Below are positions 11,098-24,735 of a stretch of 64,000 nucleotides of DNA, one piece after another (the stretch's first letter is position 1; every line of letters starts with the position of its first letter). Made by a program: the position numbers and the translations under genes. The stretch lies in contig CM075102.1 in assembly GCA_037576195.1 (NCBI GenBank), positions 23,184,745 to 23,248,744 on the forward strand, read 5' to 3'. The notes below the pieces were generated by a model. That model saw nothing but the letters and a program-made list of their open reading frames with translations, was not told the origin of the DNA and searched no databases. The stretch is from Phytoseiulus persimilis (lineage: Eukaryota; Arthropoda; Arachnida; Mesostigmata; Phytoseiidae).

Positions 11098-12846
11098 GCA
11101 GCCTTAAGTCGGTGTATGCCGAGAATATGCGAAAGACTCTCTGCGCTCTTTGTGGACCGAGGTCGCTCAGTTCTCGTGGTCGTGACTCAGCTGGAAGGCT
11201 CTGAGCCCAGAACTAACTCATATAAACACACAAACGAGCGAACAAACATTCTTCATGAGTCCCGACCTCGGTTCCCATTGCAGATTGAGTTGATGCGACA
11301 AGAATCGTCACGATTTATGTTGGTGACTGAGAATAGAGCGAATAAACTGGAAGCAAGCAAGCAAGAAGAACGATAACCTCATCTTTTGTCTGTCTATCAT
11401 ATATACTCTAGCTAATTACCGGAAGATTCGCGCTAAGAGATGTTGGACGGAGTTTACGAGATGTGGTTTTAGAGCACTCGAAGAACAAATCTGAAGAACG
11501 AACTCAACATCGAGTACTTATTTCGACTACGGTATGCGAGCAGGCAATGCGGTGTTCGAAGTTCTCCTCTCCCCGCGATTTCGAGGGGCAGTTACGGTTG
11601 CGGTGACGGGAGAACTCTAGATATGGAGAGAAAGTGCGCTCACCACAACGGTGAATAAAATTTTGCTATTTATTACGAAGTCTCATCTTCCAGAGCGGGG
11701 TTTACGAACACATGGAGTCTACATGGAGGGGACTCAGTAGTGAGTGCTCACTGTGAAAAACGCTGGTCATCTGACGAGGTCATCGATCCTTGTTTGGGAC
11801 CTCGATTTTCGCATCAAAAATGTGAACTGGCATTCCTCCCGACGCGTGATCAGTCCCGACTGAACTTCTCAGACTGGAGACGGATCATCGGCAAAGTCTC
11901 GAATCGTCCGACGAATAAAGCTTGAACTGGATGAATCCCAGGTCGCATGGAATTGAAATCAATCGGGCGAAGTCGCACAAACGTCCCAGATCTCGCTTCG
12001 GTAGCCCGGCCCAAGAACTAGGAGGAGAATAAAGAAAGCAACCGACCTTGATTTCTTCACTGGATCCCCCTTTACATGGGATTCAAGCGGATTCGCTCCA
12101 GTGCTATGACCTCATGCTTGCCAGCCGCGGGAACTCCAGCTCGGAAGCCCGTTTGATCAGAAAAGCTCAGCCAATCAGAACGTCGTGCCTCGATTTACGC
12201 TGCGGGTCTGATCGTTGGATCACCAACAATGGGTTAGATGTTGGCGCACAACGTCGACACGCGGAAGGAGCAGCATTTTGCAGAAAGCGGTATATCAAAA
12301 ATCGAACCGCGGCCACGCTTTCCGAGATGAATTCCATAGTTTCTCAAACATCATAATCAGACAATGGACGAAACGACTCGGCATGTATGTGGGTCGCATC
12401 GCGCGACGCTCACGATCGGTGTTTGTTCGTCACTTTTTTGTTCCAACAATCGTTTGATTGATCGACAGATAGCTGGTTGAGTTGATTGATTCATAGACGT
12501 ACCGAGGTCCGAGCACTCGGGACGTACGGGGGGAGCGACTTCATGAAAACGCACAAAAGGCCAACAGAAAACGATCCGCGGAGAAGCATCGAGTCAACGA
12601 CATCGAAGCCGCCATGCCCCACGCCCAGATTCTCGGAATCTGTTTTCCGAAATTCGACGCCAAGCGATAGAGGCTGTCGAGCTGCAGAGGTCGGGTTGAA
12701 CTCCTTCTCGGCATCGGATCGGGAGGGTTGATCGGTCGCCCTCCTACGACGTCTGCAACGACCAGAACTGGTTTGCCCCGAGCGCCTTCGAAGTCAGGTT
12801 TCAATGAAAACGCAGGAGAGGCCGGTCTACTACTGAGGACTGTGAG
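11098..12846. other. No gene recognised
   Basis: Only short frames without domain-like patterns are present. There are scattered AATAAA hexamers (11341, 11647) and short tetranucleotide runs such as CAAG near 11353-11368. I see no RNA gene or element ends. Confidence 0.5.
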
Positions 12847-12852
12847 TTTATT
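12847..12852 (-). terminator. Possible poly(A) signal for the 13.3-15.7 kb gene
   Basis: TTTATT on the plus strand is AATAAA on the minus strand, 469 nt past the stop codon of the membrane-anchored protein gene. No closer AATAAA was noticed. Confidence 0.35.
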
Positions 12853-13321
12853 CCGGTTCATAGAAAAAGTCACGATGATTCCGTTGCGACGGCACTACTA
12901 GATGACCCTATTATTTAACATTGTCACAGGCAAATGGTTCAAATAAATACAACGGAGACACTAATAATCAATTCCAGGCCACCGGTTTCTGGAACTCGTT
13001 CTTGAAACGCACTTTGGCAGTTTGAAGTCGCTGGTGCGGCCAAAATCGTTCGTGGATGATTCCAAGCTCGCGAGGCACAACACAAGACGTCAATTTGGAA
13101 GCGGTCGTTCGCGCTATTGTTCCTCGACTTGTTGAACTTGTTGATGACACTGTAGGCGATCAACTGGTTCCGGTAATAGTGCACATTCCGTGTGACAACC
13201 CGACGAGCGGGAGCACACTTGAACTTCCTGTGCACGACTCGGATCGTCCTGAAATCCACCGGTCTGACTGACTCAGTTTTCGCATCCTCTTCATCGGGTC
13301 TCTGCTTCGTCGTTTGGCATC

Positions 13322-15672
13322 TCAAGCTATGGTCAGGCTGAGGACTATCCCGAGAATGATTCCAGTCGTGATCACGATCACTATGAGCCAGACAACTATG
13401 AGCTGCCCCCGACAGACGGGCTCGGGCTCGTCATCGAACAGTTGCCCTTTGTACTCGAAAGGCATGGGGCCCCTCGTCATCGGGAAGAACGGTGGCCCAC
13501 GATGGAAGTCTCCCAGGTTGTACCTGGAAGCATAAAGAAAGGAATCGATGTTAAATCGGGTCCGTCGGGCATTCATCACGCCAGCGAGGGGTTTGTGATT
13601 GGCACCGTCAGTCGGAGCAAGATTTCTGTGGAAATCTGAAGCATTGATCCTTTATGAGCAGTTTGGGAGCAAAAAATCATCGTCAGGTCGAGCTTCAGAT
13701 CGGGAAAACCGCGATTCAAAAGCCAGATTGAGGGTTGCTGCCGAAATTGAAGGTAACACCGAGCCATACCGTCCGGCAGGCAACTCGGTCTCACTCATTT
13801 TCTGCGGCGGCAGTGACGCCGGTGGATGTGGTCAGACGTTGACACCTGGCAACGTGTGGACAACAGAGTTCATTGAAGCAAACCACAAAGCATTCCGCAA
13901 AATGTTCCAGTGTACTTGGGCTCTTCTCCTTGCCACCGCAGAGCAGCTATCTTCGAGAAATCTTGTGACCGAAGAATGGTCGAAGTGCGAGACGGAGAAT
14001 GAACAGAAGAACAGACAGAAAAACGTCCGTAGGTCATCTTCAGAATACGGCTGGCTTGTCAGAACAACGCTTTCTCCTCAATGAACGGAAGAGACACTTT
14101 GCCGACACAACCGCCGCACTTGTGTCTTGTTAACGCCGACCTGGCTGACTGTCTGAACAGCCGTCCGTCCGCGCGTCCGCCCGCCTATCCGCTCGTCCGA
14201 AATTCGAGACTTCCCACCCGAGCCAGAAGCGCGGCAATGTAAACATGCGCGCGAACAGCGGCTCCGCCACTTCCCATACTGAGCGCGGCGCGGCTTCAAT
14301 TTTTCGAATTTTTGAAGTGCAACTTGAAGAGCAAACTTTGAATCGGGATGACCCACTGACAAAAGTGCGAGGCCGAAGAAGGATGAGAAGAGGAGAAAAC
14401 CGCTGTGGAATATGGTTGCCTCCCAGTGTAGCCGACTAATTGGTTAGGAAAACTTTCCCGCTAACCGAAGTTCGGCCCAGGGGAGAATATTATCCTCTCG
14501 AGCCTCAGAGCTTCAGGTCGCGAACCGGACAGCAGATGGAATCTCACACCGGGATGATTATAATGCTTCAAGCAGTGCGAATTTGTTCGAAAATGGAAGA
14601 GAGGGGAAAATGGAAAGAATGAAATAGAAGAACGGAAAAATCTCTTGACGGACTTATGTGCGAGAATGTCCCCGGCGTCCCTGTTCTGTGAACGGAGCAA
14701 ATCAAGACGGAAGAACCTTCAAAGTCGGGTTCCCGCATGGAAATATTCCACAACTAATTTCTCAGACGGATTCTCGGCTTTCGCTCATGGGAAAGTCGAG
14801 GTCCGAGAATTCATTCTCACTCATCCACTGACCTCATTCGCATGGGCACAAACGGAGGATGCTGGGGAGCTTGCGAGAAGAACGGCATTGGGAAAGGCGT
14901 CTGAGGCACCATGAGGGCTCTTGTCGGGGGTCGGAGGTTCATCGTGGAAGCGAAGCGGCTCAACGGGACCGGAGTCATGCCCCCCGTACGAATCCATTCT
15001 CCGTGCAGTGGGCACGGTTCTCCATCCCACGTCGCCACAGCTAACGAGGGTACGGACCTTGAAGATCTGCTCGGAAGGATTTTGGTTAGCAGAAAAGTTA
15101 AGCGAAGCTTCACGGAGCGAATCTTCGTATGCCGAGCGCTCACTCGATAATAAGTTGAACGATTCTGAGAGGCGGATACCGTCTCTGATCGCTTTGCTGG
15201 AGCCCACATACCTCAAAGTTCCGTGATGTGGAGCATAGCGACTTCTGCTGCGGAAAATTGGCTGTCGTTCTTTGTCACAAGAAGATTCTGTGGTCTCCGA
15301 CGTGGGGGGAGACGGAGGTCGATGCACTGGCGCGGGTGGATAGCCCCGATGGTGCACGGATGATGCTGTTGGAGGGAGGAATTCCGAATAGTAAAGAGTT
15401 GGTTCTCGATCGACTGGAGCTTTTGCCAAAAACAGAGTTTAACACTAACTTGATGGTCTTCGGCTGTGATGCTGGTCATACATGCGCTGTCTGGCCACCT
15501 GCTGCTGCTGTTGTTGTTGTAGTTGTTGTTGATTATGATGGTGATGACTGCTCGAAACTTGGGGGTGCGGATGATGACTGTGATGTGAGGGATGCGGTGC
15601 AGGTGGACAATCGTAGTCTATGGGCGGAACCCGTTGCCGGGTTGTTGCACTCCGCGAGTGCATTGCGTTGCG
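13322..15672 (-). CDS. Unrecognised His/Gln/Pro-rich protein with a C-terminal membrane anchor (5' end open)
   Basis: Four minus-strand exons join in phase: 15672-15450, 15413-15144, 15040-14833 and 13523-13322, giving about 300 residues. The first exon follows a TTTCCAG acceptor and encodes a His/Pro stretch and a Gln run; an ATG at 15663 could be the start, or coding exons may lie further upstream. The second is Pro/Ser/Arg-rich (PPAPVHRPPSPPTSETTESS). The third has PFPMPFFSQAPQHPPFVPMR. The last has GPMPFEYKGQLFDDEPEPVC, then a hydrophobic segment (LIVVWLIVIVITTGIILGIV) and only a few residues before the stop. This suggests a tail-anchored protein or the end of a type I membrane protein. 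I do not recognise the family. The join between the first two exons needs an intron of only 36 nt, which is the weakest point. Confidence 0.5.
14161..14199. repeat. CGTC-type simple repeat
   Basis: An imperfect run of (GTCC)n with CGCC variants, within the last intron of the membrane-anchored protein gene. Confidence 0.5.
15499..15531 (-). repeat. CAG/CAA run encoding polyglutamine
   Basis: On the minus strand this is a CAA/CAG run that reads as Gln, with one Leu, inside the first known exon of the membrane-anchored protein gene. The mix of CAG and CAA keeps the run from being a pure CAG tract. Confidence 0.7.
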
Positions 15673-18600
15673 CTGGAAATCAGGATGCTTCCGTGAGAAG
15701 TTTGATTGGGGAGAACTCCGAGCCGACTTCCGAATGCTCTATTCTATTTTTTTCTTCTAGATTCGCGGTTTCGGTTCGTGTTTCGTGTACGATCGAACAA
15801 TCTGATCTCCAGACACATGTCATCAAGAGCAGAGCTGCCGAAGATCGACGCGCGAGGATCGATGTGGGTAGGATGCGACTGGGAAGAATGAACTCCGATC
15901 ACAAAAGTTCAATCGGCTCGATTCGACTTGAAGCGCACGATCCTATGGAATAAGGGATTGTTCTGTGGCGATTACCCATGAAGCTCCAGGAAATGTGCGG
16001 AAACAGATGATGATCGTTTTTTATAACCGTTACGAATTACGGTTCTCTGGAGCGAAACCAACCAGATGAAACGGCGGCTCTTGTTTTTCCTCGGCCGTCT
16101 GACTTCTGCTCGTGTCAGCTTGAGTATTCTTTTTTTTCCTCGTTTTGCAGGTAGTGAGCTCCCGCTCAGACAGGCCTGTAGTCAACTGCCAGTCAGGCAT
16201 CCAGTGGCTCTCGTAATGTTGTTCCGGACCAATTATACGATTTTGTTTGTCACTGCGTTGCATATAGGGCATTGTGCTTGTGCGTTGTCTGTCTGTCGGC
16301 CGGCTGCCCAGTCAGTCAAAGTGCCTGGCTGCTTGACTGGTTGACATCGCAGCTGAAGTCTAATCCCTTCCGCATGAAGATTCAGCGGCAGACACGGCGG
16401 CACGTAATGTTTCATGAGCAAGTTGCTGACAACAGAGTTGCTCGGGACCCTAGATTTTGACACAATGCGTGCAGCGAGGTTCTACACGTGGGTACGAAGT
16501 TAGAACAATATAAAAAACGAGGAAACATCTCTGGCGCCATCGGCGGAAAAAGCTCCTGGCAGAATTTGAATCGCACCGCCCGAACACTATCGCCCCGTAT
16601 ATCTGGACGACTTCTCGTTCTGGAGCTTCGAGTCCATAATTCAAGCCGAATTAATTCAACGTTCAGAAAGAGCTTTGTTTCGATGCAGGCTGATCGGCCG
16701 AGATCTTCGAAGTGGAATTCTGTCCGACGGACGGTGTTCGTGTTCGAATCGTGAAGTCCTGGTCAGAGTTTCGGAAATCCCCCGCCAATCGAAGAGCTCT
16801 AATGAGAGTCGAACAAGCACGACCGTTCTCCTGTGTTTTGATGCGTTGCCTGACCACGCTCCGCTAGTGCGGCAATGCCACTCTGGAAATCGGCCCCGCG
16901 TCCTTTGGCTGGGACGGAGATGTGATACGGGTTATAGTGTCTTCTGGTGTCAATGGATCATGTGTCGGCCGGCTGTCTAGCCATCCAACAATCCGCCTGT
17001 TGGCGAGTCTGCCGACGTCGCGTTCGCCCGGGCGGCCGTTCTAGTTGGTCGCAAAAAGCTGGAATCGCAACGGTAGAAGATGACGGAGACGACACCGCTA
17101 GGTCGTTAATGATTTCAAAGAGAGGGAGTTCGTTCGCGTAGGGTCGACCGAGTGCTGGGAATGAACTTCTGTGGGAATGCGGTGCGGGATCTTCTGACCG
17201 ACGAAGAAAAAGCAGACGCATTAGAAGACACTTGCTGATGAATCTCACCATTCTCATCGTCGCAGCTTGTGCTGAGCCGAAAATATTTCCGGCATTCTCG
17301 CCGTTTGTGGTGACTTGTGCATCGGATAACTCGGACAAATTTATGTTTGTACTGCAGTTATGTTATCACCAGTGTGTTGGCTACTGCGTCACCCTCAAGG
17401 GTCAGTCGGACTTTCTAACGGCTTTCCCGTCTGAACTCTCTCCACCGAGCGACTCCTCTGTTTCGTAGATGCCGAGTGAGCCTCGAAAGTCAGAAATCCT
17501 CGTTTGTCGAGATAAATCAGCAATGAAAAAGTTTCACTGAACATCATATACATCCGAATTCTCCTCGCGTGAGCTTCCATCTTGGCCGACGATACTTCGG
17601 TGGGAATCATATAGTCCACGGGATGCGATATGTTTATCGAGGGGACCAGCTCGCGCACATTGATACCCCTTGGGCAGTTGACCTGGTAATTCCTGAGTGG
17701 GCGCTGGGGAATGATTTGTTCTGATCCAGACAAAAAATACAATCAAGAAGAAGCGAGTCGCACCAAGCAAGCTCATCGTGTGGGAGGCGTCCGCTGAGCT
17801 TCTCATTCACGGGGAACCGATGACTCTCGCTAAGCCGAGTGGTCGTGTTTTTTTTTTTTTTGACGGCACTTCTCGTACCGACTTTGTTTCTGCGTTCTTT
17901 TCGCTCAGATTTGATCATTCATCCCCGGCTCCCAACCGATTCGGGTCGCTCACGCTCAAAGGGGCTCTGCGCCGAAGGTTCCGGGCGAAATGCTCCGTGG
18001 AGGAGGCGAGATCGTGAGTTGACTAAATCGCAAAGGGAGGTCTCCGAAGAGTCGGAACAGACAGAAACTAGAGAATATCAAAATAGCAGTATCCTGCAAA
18101 GTGGGTTATCCCTGTGGTGAGCGGTGTCATGGCTCGCTGCTCAACGGGGTGATGGCTCCAAAAGAAAAGAGTCTGGTACACTCTTGCTACGTGTGTGCGC
18201 TTGTGCGCGCGAGTACTCTCCCCAAACAGAACGAGGATCCTGATCGAGCAACGACCGTGTTGGATCTGTCAACGTATCGGTCTACTGGCGACGTGCTTCA
18301 CCAGCCGGAACGCGAAAATTAAACTTTCCGTTCTTGCGGTGCCGGCGAAGAAAGACCGACCCGGGCAGCATTATTTAGTTAAAAATTGGGTCGTGCGATT
18401 CCTATGGTATAGAAGACGTTTGTTCACTCGAACGCTTTGCGTGTGGCTTGGAAGCACTTGACCGTGGCGGCTTAGACCCGATCGCCGATAGTTCACATCT
18501 TCTGAGCTTCCTTTTTCCCGCGATTTTTTCCAAAGATCGACGTGGAAGAAAGAAGCGAAACAGCTTTCGCGCTGCAAGACCGTTAGACGTCAACGAGTCG

Positions 18601-21600
18601 TTGTCATCGCGTAACTGTGTATTACCGTTGTCTGGTCGAACACCCGACGAAGTCGCATCTGAGCTCGAGTCGATCGCCGGACTCGGTGTTTAAGGACGTA
18701 ACAGCATGGTCCACGATGCTAGGATCGATGAGCTCCGGCGTGAATGATGGGTGACTAACACTCGAGCTTAACGGTCAATGTTCGATCGAACGATACCCCT
18801 GTATGGAACAGAGCTGTGTTCCCGACACTTCCGATTCTCACTTGATTGCACTCAATCTTCACTGGAGTAGATATTCACGTCCGCGGGCGTGAAAGCTCAT
18901 CTTCAGCGTAGTGAGACAGCTCTGTTCCAGCGTGGCCGAGGGGCATCACTGATCGATTTCGAATTGCTAATTCTTTTCCTCAGTCCGGTCGATCTGGGGC
19001 GAAAGCCAGCGTTTCCAACCTAGGAGACCACCGTCGAATGAGATCGACCACTCCATCACAACAAGATCAGACAGCAAATGTCTCATCTTGAATTTGCAGA
19101 ACCCTTGACATTCACAGCGCTTAGAAACAAGAGTTTCGACCCAGCCCAGCGAATATTTATCGGCGGCCGCTCGTACAACGGGAGCTCATTGAGAACCCCC
19201 GTTGCAACGACGGCGGTGGTGGTGGCGGGAGCAACGACAACAACACCAGCTGAAGCGATGCCTGCAGTGCTAGATCGGATGAGGAGCCCACGAGCGCGAG
19301 CGTTGAGTCGTGAAACGCCTCAAAAGTGGCCTAGTTCTTGACGAGAAACCCGTTTTTTTTTCTTCTCCGTCAAGTCTCAACTTACCGCCGTCTCTTGGCC
19401 GATCTTTGGGGAATCAACTTCTCTTCCCGTGTCTGTCTGCGCCACGCTTCTTGGACTGTGCGCTTATCAACTTGGAAAATTGGATCGCGGCTCGCCGACC
19501 AGAAATGCAGCTGCGAGTCTGGATGAGTGAAAGTTGCAGGAGGATCCATCCCGGAAGCCCCACCAGAGCTTCACGCGTTCCCAGTTTTCCAGTTCTGATG
19601 GACCTACTTTCTGTTGTTCTTGCAGTCGCGATTGGTCGCGCCGATTCTCGCGAGCACCGCCCCAAGGAGTCAGTCGATATCGGAAATCCAAGCGGAGCCC
19701 TATCACCTCGAATCGAAACGATGAAAGGGAAGAATGCCCCCAAACTGGCGGAGAGTCCTCTCGAAGGGGAAGCTTATCTCTGAAGTGTGGCCGAAAGCCA
19801 GCCGCTCGCTCAAGATGTCTGAAAACAGTGAATAAAGCCAACAGAATTGGCCGCGGCTTCGTTCCCGTCTTCTGTTTCACTTGGCAAAGTAGTGAACGGT
19901 GGCAGTGTCTGGGTAAGCCCTGGCGATCTTGTTCAAAATTGGAACGCTGGCAGCTCTGGCTCATCATAAAGAACCAACCGCTCGCCTTGACCTCACAACA
20001 AGAGACAAAGATCCGACTGCATGCCGTCTCGTTTTCCAAGCCGTCGGCCGTCAAAGGCGGGACCTTTTGTATAGAAGAACGTTTCGCTATGGTCTTCACG
20101 AAGGCGGCAGGCAGGGAGAACGCCGTTCGGACAAGCCGACAGCTCGAGGTGCCACTCCGCTCCGAAAGTTGCGTCCTATTAGAGCTCTCTTTCCATGAGT
20201 CACTCCAAGTCTGAATGCCCCCTCCCGCCGGCCCTCACACAGCGCTGAGGAGCTACCACAGTGGCGTCCAGAAGATCGGATGCCCAATAATCGGGGCCCA
20301 TTTCAATTGAAAGCTTAGTTCGCTCAAACCCCATGGGTAGCGATCCTGAAGAACTTCTCGGATATCTATGCGAGGCAAGACGGGCGGGGCGCACCACAAT
20401 GTTTAGGGATGAACACGTCGTTCGTCGAACAAAGACTGACCTCCAGAAACAAAGTTCGCCATACTGGAGGTCCGAACCGGGTGGTAACAACGACGTCGGC
20501 GAGGATTCGGCTTCGAGGCTTTTCCTCGAAGCGCTTATAGCCATGAGTCAGGAAGTAATTGAGGTTTGAGTCGAGGCGATAAAGTAAAGCATTACTAGTG
20601 GAACTCGCCGATTTCTGAGCGGAACGTAGGACCGTTATTAGCGGGGAATCATTCGAACGAATCCGGTGCGCAGGTGAGTTCTGCGGTCGAGAGAAAAACG
20701 CGGAAGAATTCAAGGGCTCAAGGGAAAAAAAAGGAACAGTCTCGCTTTGTTTATCCTGAGCACTGCTGGCCAAGCGCAACTGTGGCATGTGATATATTAT
20801 GGTGGAAACAATCAGACAAGCTGACAGGCGTACATTCTATCAAGTTTTCATCGTAACTTTGGGTTACAATATTCTGTAATGGTTCCACTTTGCTGAGAGT
20901 CGAGTTGCCGCTAAAGCTCGCCGCGTCGCTTGTTCTTTCGACGCGGCTTGGTAAACATCTCTGACAGAAAGCTCAGCTCGAGCTGCGAGCCAATGGGTCA
21001 TTGAGTCACCTGACGAGTTCGGAGCGACACCGAAGTCGGCCAAGTTTCAGGAGCGTTTGGCATATCTTTCACGCGTCGCAGTTACCTCACACCGACGCCA
21101 TGATTTCGCAACGATATCGTTTTTGCCTCCGAAGACCCCCTTCTTGATGTAGGAAATCTTCTCGTGCTCTTCATCTCAACCTCTTTCTCCGGACAGGAAA
21201 GCTGCACAGAGCGTCTGAACCCTGGGGAGCTTTCGCTTCAGGGACTTCCAAAATTTGTCCCTGTAATCGACGGAGGATGGTCGAGATCTTCGGCTGCTCA
21301 AATTCTTCGAGAAGCCTCTCCTGATGTCCTGATTCATGTCCTGGTCCCCTCGGCCTTGAGTGATGAAATCACGCACCCAGCTGATGAACTGTGCAACACG
21401 AAGGAAACTCCGGGCAGAATACGAAACGGTTCTATTCGAAACTCGCTGAAGCCGTTTGGGTCCAGGATTCTCAAGCACTGTAGCTGCATCGACCACAATT
21501 GCTGTTAGAGATCCATGCTGGCTCGCGGCTCGGACAGATCCGGATTGTGACTTCTGGCCGGCTGGCCAACCTGCCCGTCGGCTGGAAGCCACTCCTTGTA

Positions 21601-24600
21601 GCAATTTATGCTTTGCTGTGATCCAATGCAGTGCCTCCGTCCGGAGCACGTGTGATTACTCTTCCACTGTGTAATCCGGATGCCGCTCCGAATGGAAAAT
21701 CTTCAAGACGGCTGTATTTACCACTGTGCGCTTTTTCTGCGCTGGCGGACAGCTTTTGCTCGTCCATGGGGTCGGTTTTTCCGGCGATTGTTATAACGGG
21801 ATTCTCGTGTGATGACTTGGGGGCACCCATCAGTCGAGGCTGTCTTGCGGCACTGCCGATCCCGTCCCCTGAGCCACAGAACTCCATCGTTTGTGACAAG
21901 CTATCAACAAGAGACAGCAAATCGGCCGACCAACGGCGCAAGCCAAACGACGAATAGGACTTTTATGCTCAGTGTCAGAGGCTCGCTCATTTTCCGAACG
22001 TTCCCGCCAAACGAGAAAGAAATTCTCGTAACCACAAAACTCTGAGCGGCGCTCTTCCGTCAGAGCACATTCAGTGTAGCCACTGAGTCAAAACACTGCT
22101 CCTCGTGAAATCTAGTCTTGGAAACGCAGGAGTTTTTTGTGCCGTCGGCGGAACGCGGGAATCTGGTCGTGATTCCATATCTGTTCTTTCCTCGCTCCAT
22201 TCTCCGTGTCAAAGAGACTCAAACGAATCTGTCCAAGTACCGATGTTCCTGGGACAGTGTGAGCTAAAATATATTCTTCCGTTTTCAAGTGACCCGTGAC
22301 CTCGTCATCTGGTTTTTCTCTGTCAGAAGCAGCCGCGCTCGTTGTTGTCACGTACGTATAAGACAGCCTCGGGCAACCGTATGAAAGTGAGAATATTCCG
22401 TTTCCTTGTGAGGCTTTGCTGCGTCCAATTAAGTTTTTCATGCTCCTCTGTGGTTCGTCGTGAAAAAATCTCGAATTAACCCAGAAACAGATTTCCGGGG
22501 AGCACTGATTCCCCAACACTGACACCATCGGCAAAGGCCGTCCGTTCTCCCGTTCATGTGGAGTGCGAGTTGGAATTGTCAACAATCGACTCGCCGAGCT
22601 AGAAGCCGCGGAGTTTGAACCCCAAGTGGCATTTTCTGCGATTCTTCGTCCCCGAACGGACGAGTTTCCGTTCTCTTCGCTGAAGAATCAAGAGGACCGC
22701 GCGAAAGTCGCACGCCTGTTTCAGAGAAATGAATCAAAGCTTCCTATCCCAAGCAAGAACTTCAAACAATGTAGAAGGCTATAGTCAACAGAGTCGAGAT
22801 TGAATCGAACTGTGTTCCACTTCTGGAGAGTTCTGCTCAATCGTAACGCGAACGAGGATGAAAGAGATGGCCCACGATGCTCGTCTGCTGGTCCGCCGTT
22901 AAAAGCAGCGCACGTGAAACAATACGACTAAGAGTCGACTGAATAGCTTTCTCTCAGGTTTCATCAATTACTGCACAGCGCCGCCGGCAGCGTTGATTAC
23001 CCACATCCACAGGCCAAGCGTCGATATCACTAATTGGGTCTGTATCGGCTGGATGATGAAGTTCCGACCGACCGAGTGGGTGGGAGTCCCATCTCTAGCT
23101 GAGGACCGCTGAGCGTATGCGAATTTGTTTCCACCAGTTCAGCCCCAAACAGAGGGAAACGGGAATCAAACTCGAGCCGAGGCCTGACTGAGCGTGGATT
23201 TTGCTTCGGGATTAATGCAAGCGTCGACGTAACGCGGCGAACAAGATCAGCGATCCATACATTACTGAAAGCTCGGTGCTGATGTGAGACGGTGTCTGAA
23301 GTTCAGCGACTCAAGACTCTTGCTGCCGTTCTGCGCCCACTCGCAGAAAAGACAATAGACCGTTCCTTCTTCCGTCTGCCTCTCCTCCCTCATCCCGAGT
23401 CGAAAAATTTCACCCAAACGAGTATCGCTATCGTACAGAAATTCCGCGAATTTGCGTTGGCATCCGTCGGATCAGATAGCCCGAGACTTAGTTTGCAGAA
23501 AATGTCGATGAACTTCTCCGACCCCCGTCAACAAGAGCGCTTCCGAGCGGACTGGGAGCAGATCCTTCGACGCCGCCATATCGCGCGGGAGGTCGGTTTC
23601 GTTCTTCGTGGGGCGAACGCAGAAACGCACTTCGTTTACAATCGGCACCTAATCTGGGGCGCACCCTCACGGAAAAAACAACTTCCTCCAGCAAGCTTCA
23701 GCTGGTGGAGCTGAAGCTAATACGCTGGGGACTGGTGGCACAGACTGAACTTCACGCATCTTTGCCTTCTGCTGACACGATTTGTCACCTGGATGGGCCC
23801 CGGCCAAGGCCCTATACTCAGCAGTCATGCAACGCCGTCGCTAACGTCGCTGCCTTGTTTTCGTCCTTCGCGAACAATACTACCGTTAGAATGAATAGAC
23901 AGTATAGTCTGAGTTCGTCTGGAAATCAGCGCTTCTGCATTGTCCACCCAACGGCCTCCTAGGTAGACGCTCGAGGAACGAGGCTCCGTATGTCAAGAAC
24001 TACATGCGGCCTACGGCAACGAGAGCAACGTCGCATGGTTCGATGTGGATCTCTTCGCACAACAGGATTCCTCAGCGACACTTGCGGTTTCGAGCTCCCA
24101 CTTCGAAAGGGGGACGGAGAGTGAATTACAATCGATCTATGTACTCACTTTCGAATACAGGGCTGTATCACAACATAACTCGGCTCCAGAGGAAATCACT
24201 TCGGAGTATCGGCTCCAACGAGCGCGGGTCCGCTAAAATCCAACTGCAACACCTTGAGCTTGGCGAAATCTTGTCCTCAGATTTATGAGCTCCCCTCGCT
24301 CTGGAGACACGCGGCAGTGACCTCGGCAGAGAAACTCTCAATAAACAACGAACAGAGCTTCGCAGCACGCTGACTTTGTGAAGACTGGTTGCGGAGGAAC
24401 GCTGGAACGCTCTTCGTCTGCACAGACCAGTCTGAAAGAAACATTTGCGGTGGCCGTCGATGCGCGAAGTTGGGGAGAGGGCTGAAGGGGACAGAAGGGA
24501 CCCCGACTTTTCTCTCGCTTTTACAACGCAGAGTTTGCGTTCAACTTTCCCGATCCGCTGTGTACCTGAACAGATGCAATTATGCTCCCACATGAAGGGA

Positions 24601-24729
24601 CATGATCTGAAGCCGACCTGACCATCTTTTAGGACACAACTTGATTGTTACTTCGAATCGTTCCCGCTCCGGAGACATCGATGGAAAACCGCGAATGAAA
24701 CAGGCGTTGTTTCGAGCCTGGAGCTCAAA
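15673..24729. other. No convincing gene; possible long introns
   Basis: Open frames here are short and lack domain patterns. The best is a minus-strand frame at about 17400-17700 with NCPRGINVRELVPSINISHP and a long hydrophobic-patterned stretch, but I found no good splice partners. Trinucleotide-rich stretches (19195-19260) and an inverted repeat near 18.8 kb are present. The region could be the 5' introns of the membrane-anchored protein gene. Confidence 0.4.
18804..18929. repeat. Inverted repeat with perfect 14-bp arms
   Basis: TGGAACAGAGCTGT at 18804-18817 recurs exactly in inverted form at 18916-18929, with a further CCCCT/AGGGG match just outside. It could be a hairpin or the worn ends of a small MITE of about 160 bp. 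No clear target duplication was seen. Confidence 0.45.
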
Positions 24730-24735
24730 TTTATT
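24730..24735 (-). terminator. Possible poly(A) signal of papilin
   Basis: AATAAA on the minus strand, 533 nt past the predicted papilin stop. No closer AATAAA was noticed. Confidence 0.35.

Noticed and set aside
13322-15672. Teneurin identity for the membrane-anchored protein
   Set aside because: A polar N-terminal part followed by one membrane segment recalls teneurins, but the frame stops right after the segment and no EGF or YD-repeat exons follow downstream.
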